Assembly (NCBI GenBank): GCA_943736015.1
Contig: OX031063.1
Span: 40,130,672 to 40,194,671, forward strand
Length of the DNA stretch: 64,000 nt
Source: Tridacna crocea
Taxonomy: Eukaryota; Mollusca; Bivalvia; Cardiida; Cardiidae
Direction: 5' to 3'
Shown here one piece after another: positions 63,109-64,000 of the stretch. The notes beneath the pieces are model-generated. The model made no database searches. It was not told where the DNA came from and was given only the letters and a program-made list of their open reading frames with translations. The translations under genes and the position numbers were made by a program. How positions within the stretch are numbered: the stretch's first letter is position 1; every line of letters begins with the position of its first letter.

Positions 63109-63320
63109 AAAGGAGAAAATGCTGGTATCAGCATTTTCTCCTTTTCCCACAATATTTTCTACCCTATCAGAGACAGAAATCATCTTTTCAGCAAGATTTA
63201 AATTGTAGTCTGCAAATGCTTTCAATTTGGTCTTGTCCAAAAGTTTGTCGTTTGGGAAAAGGTTAATGAAATCATGTTGTCTATCCATATTTGAAAAGAC
63301 TTTTTCAAAGCTGTCTGGAG

Positions 63321-63543
63321 TTAACCCTTAGAATACTGAATATAGGATAATTCAGATCCAGTATCAAACTGCACATTCTGAGGAAAAAACCTTTTGAAAA
63401 AACTGGAAAAGAGAAAATGCTGGTGGCCACCATTTTTTTGTATGTCCACAATGTTTTCTATCCTTCTAAACAGAATCACATTTATTTTTTGGTCTGCAAT
63501 TCCTTTTATTTGGACTGGCCCATTTTTTTTTTCTAAAGAGTGA
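63321..63543 (+). mobile_element. MITE mosaic, decayed
   Basis: The left end resembles family 3 (TTAACCCTTAGAATACTG). The middle and right resemble family 1 (GAGAAAATGCTGGTGGCC, GGTCTGCAATTCC). Confidence 0.5.
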
Positions 63544-63582
63544 ACCAATAGAGGTAATTACATCTTGGCACTCTTGCTACTT

Positions 63583-64000
63583 ATTAACTCTTTCCCAAAA
63601 CAAAATTATAGACTTGTCCAAATCAAAAGTACACAATAAATTACATGTGGCTTAAATTAGACTTGCCCAAGTTGAGAGTGTTTGCCGACAACAAATCAAG
63701 CACAGGGCAAATAATGGGATTAGTCCATGCAAGCAGGGTAAAAAAAAATTCAGAATTGTTATTTGTCCTCCTGCCATTTTGCACTCATGCTGCAGTTAGA
63801 CAGAGAAGGATAGTCCACTTACCCTCACTAAAGTTTTGCTAGTAAGGATGAGCGGACAAGTGGAATTTTTGGACCCTGCATACAAGGATAGAAAACATTG
63901 TGGAAAAAGAAGAAAATGCTGGTTATCAGCATTTTCTTCTTTTCCCACAATGTTTTTCAAAAGCCTTCCTCATGAGGGTCTTCAAAATCTGGAGGGTGTA
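63583..64000 (-). mobile_element. Family 1 MITE containing a dispersed repeat, runs off the end
   Basis: TTAACTCTTTCCCAAAACAA start and a duplicated long arm (AGACTTGTCC and AGACTTGCCC). Then a roughly 130 bp block (63748-63878) shared with 54434-54555, then the palindrome core AAAATGCTGGTTATCAGCAT and short arm to the window edge. Confidence 0.7.

Larger units (their letters stand above)
56705..63266 (+). mobile_element. Family 1 MITE split by the LTR retrotransposon
   Basis: Left part 56705-56778 (TTAACCCTTTTCCAAACAAT to ATTGTGGGAAAAG) and right part from 63109 (AAAGGAGAAAATGCTGG to TTGGGAAAAGGTTAA) join into a normal copy of the 4573/49599 subfamily. The insertion point is within the first palindrome arm. 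Confidence 0.93.

Overview
The window looks like nuclear DNA of an invertebrate animal, most likely a bivalve mollusc (inference). It is AT-rich and intron-rich, has GT/AG-bounded exons, tRNA-like SINE heads and dense short palindromic transposons, and shows no bacterial gene layout. I see no rRNA, true tRNA, CRISPR array or operon. Almost all recognisable content is mobile DNA.

The dominant component is a superfamily of about 200-240 bp MITEs: roughly 90 full or partial copies, about a quarter of the window by my summed coordinates. They begin TTAACCC and end GGGTTAA, and most carry a near-perfect central palindrome of about 67-71 bp. Family 1 has the core AATGCTGGTAACCAGCATT. A variant, 1b, has AATTGCTC/GAGCAATT. 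Family 2 has AATTGCTCGTCACGAGCAATT with different flanks. Family 3 carries a GATCAGACTGCACA hairpin. A copy nested in another copy (37930-38158) shows TTAA target duplication, which with the CCC/GGG ends suggests a piggyBac-like mobiliser. Copies often sit head to tail sharing one TTAA.

Region by region: 1-10 kb is mostly MITEs, with a 390 bp element flanked by a 9 bp duplication (5223-5612) and a possible first coding exon on the minus strand (3640-3733). At 10150-11774 lies a foldback element with 529 bp terminal inverted repeats, CACGGTG ends and a 5 bp duplication, features of the Transib/RAG-like group, inserted in an 82 bp tandem repeat. 12-31 kb is MITE-rich, with a roughly 155 bp tandem array (16.1-16.9 kb) and a SINE. 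At 32101-33870 is a decayed Tc1/mariner element (DD34E) with a MITE inside it. 34-44 kb is MITE-rich, with a well-bounded minus-strand exon at 39253-39543. 44.5-53 kb has fewer MITEs, several hairpins and short-period arrays, two SINEs, and a roughly 2 kb segment flanked by inverted 15 bp minisatellites.

From 53.5 kb the plus strand carries three phase-compatible exons (53552-53729, 55618-55810, 56336-56451) that read as the N-terminal armadillo (DID) region of an inverted formin, INF2-like. The intron after the third holds a 6330 bp LTR retrotransposon (56779-63108), inserted in the stem of a MITE. Its two 556 bp LTRs look identical. It has a tRNA-Pro type primer site and one uninterrupted 1596-codon gag-pol frame. 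Its order is capsid (SCAN-like), zinc knuckle, protease, integrase, reverse transcriptase, RNase H. Integrase before RT in a Ty3/gypsy-type polyprotein marks the Gmr1-like clade. It is the most complete and youngest-looking gene system here.
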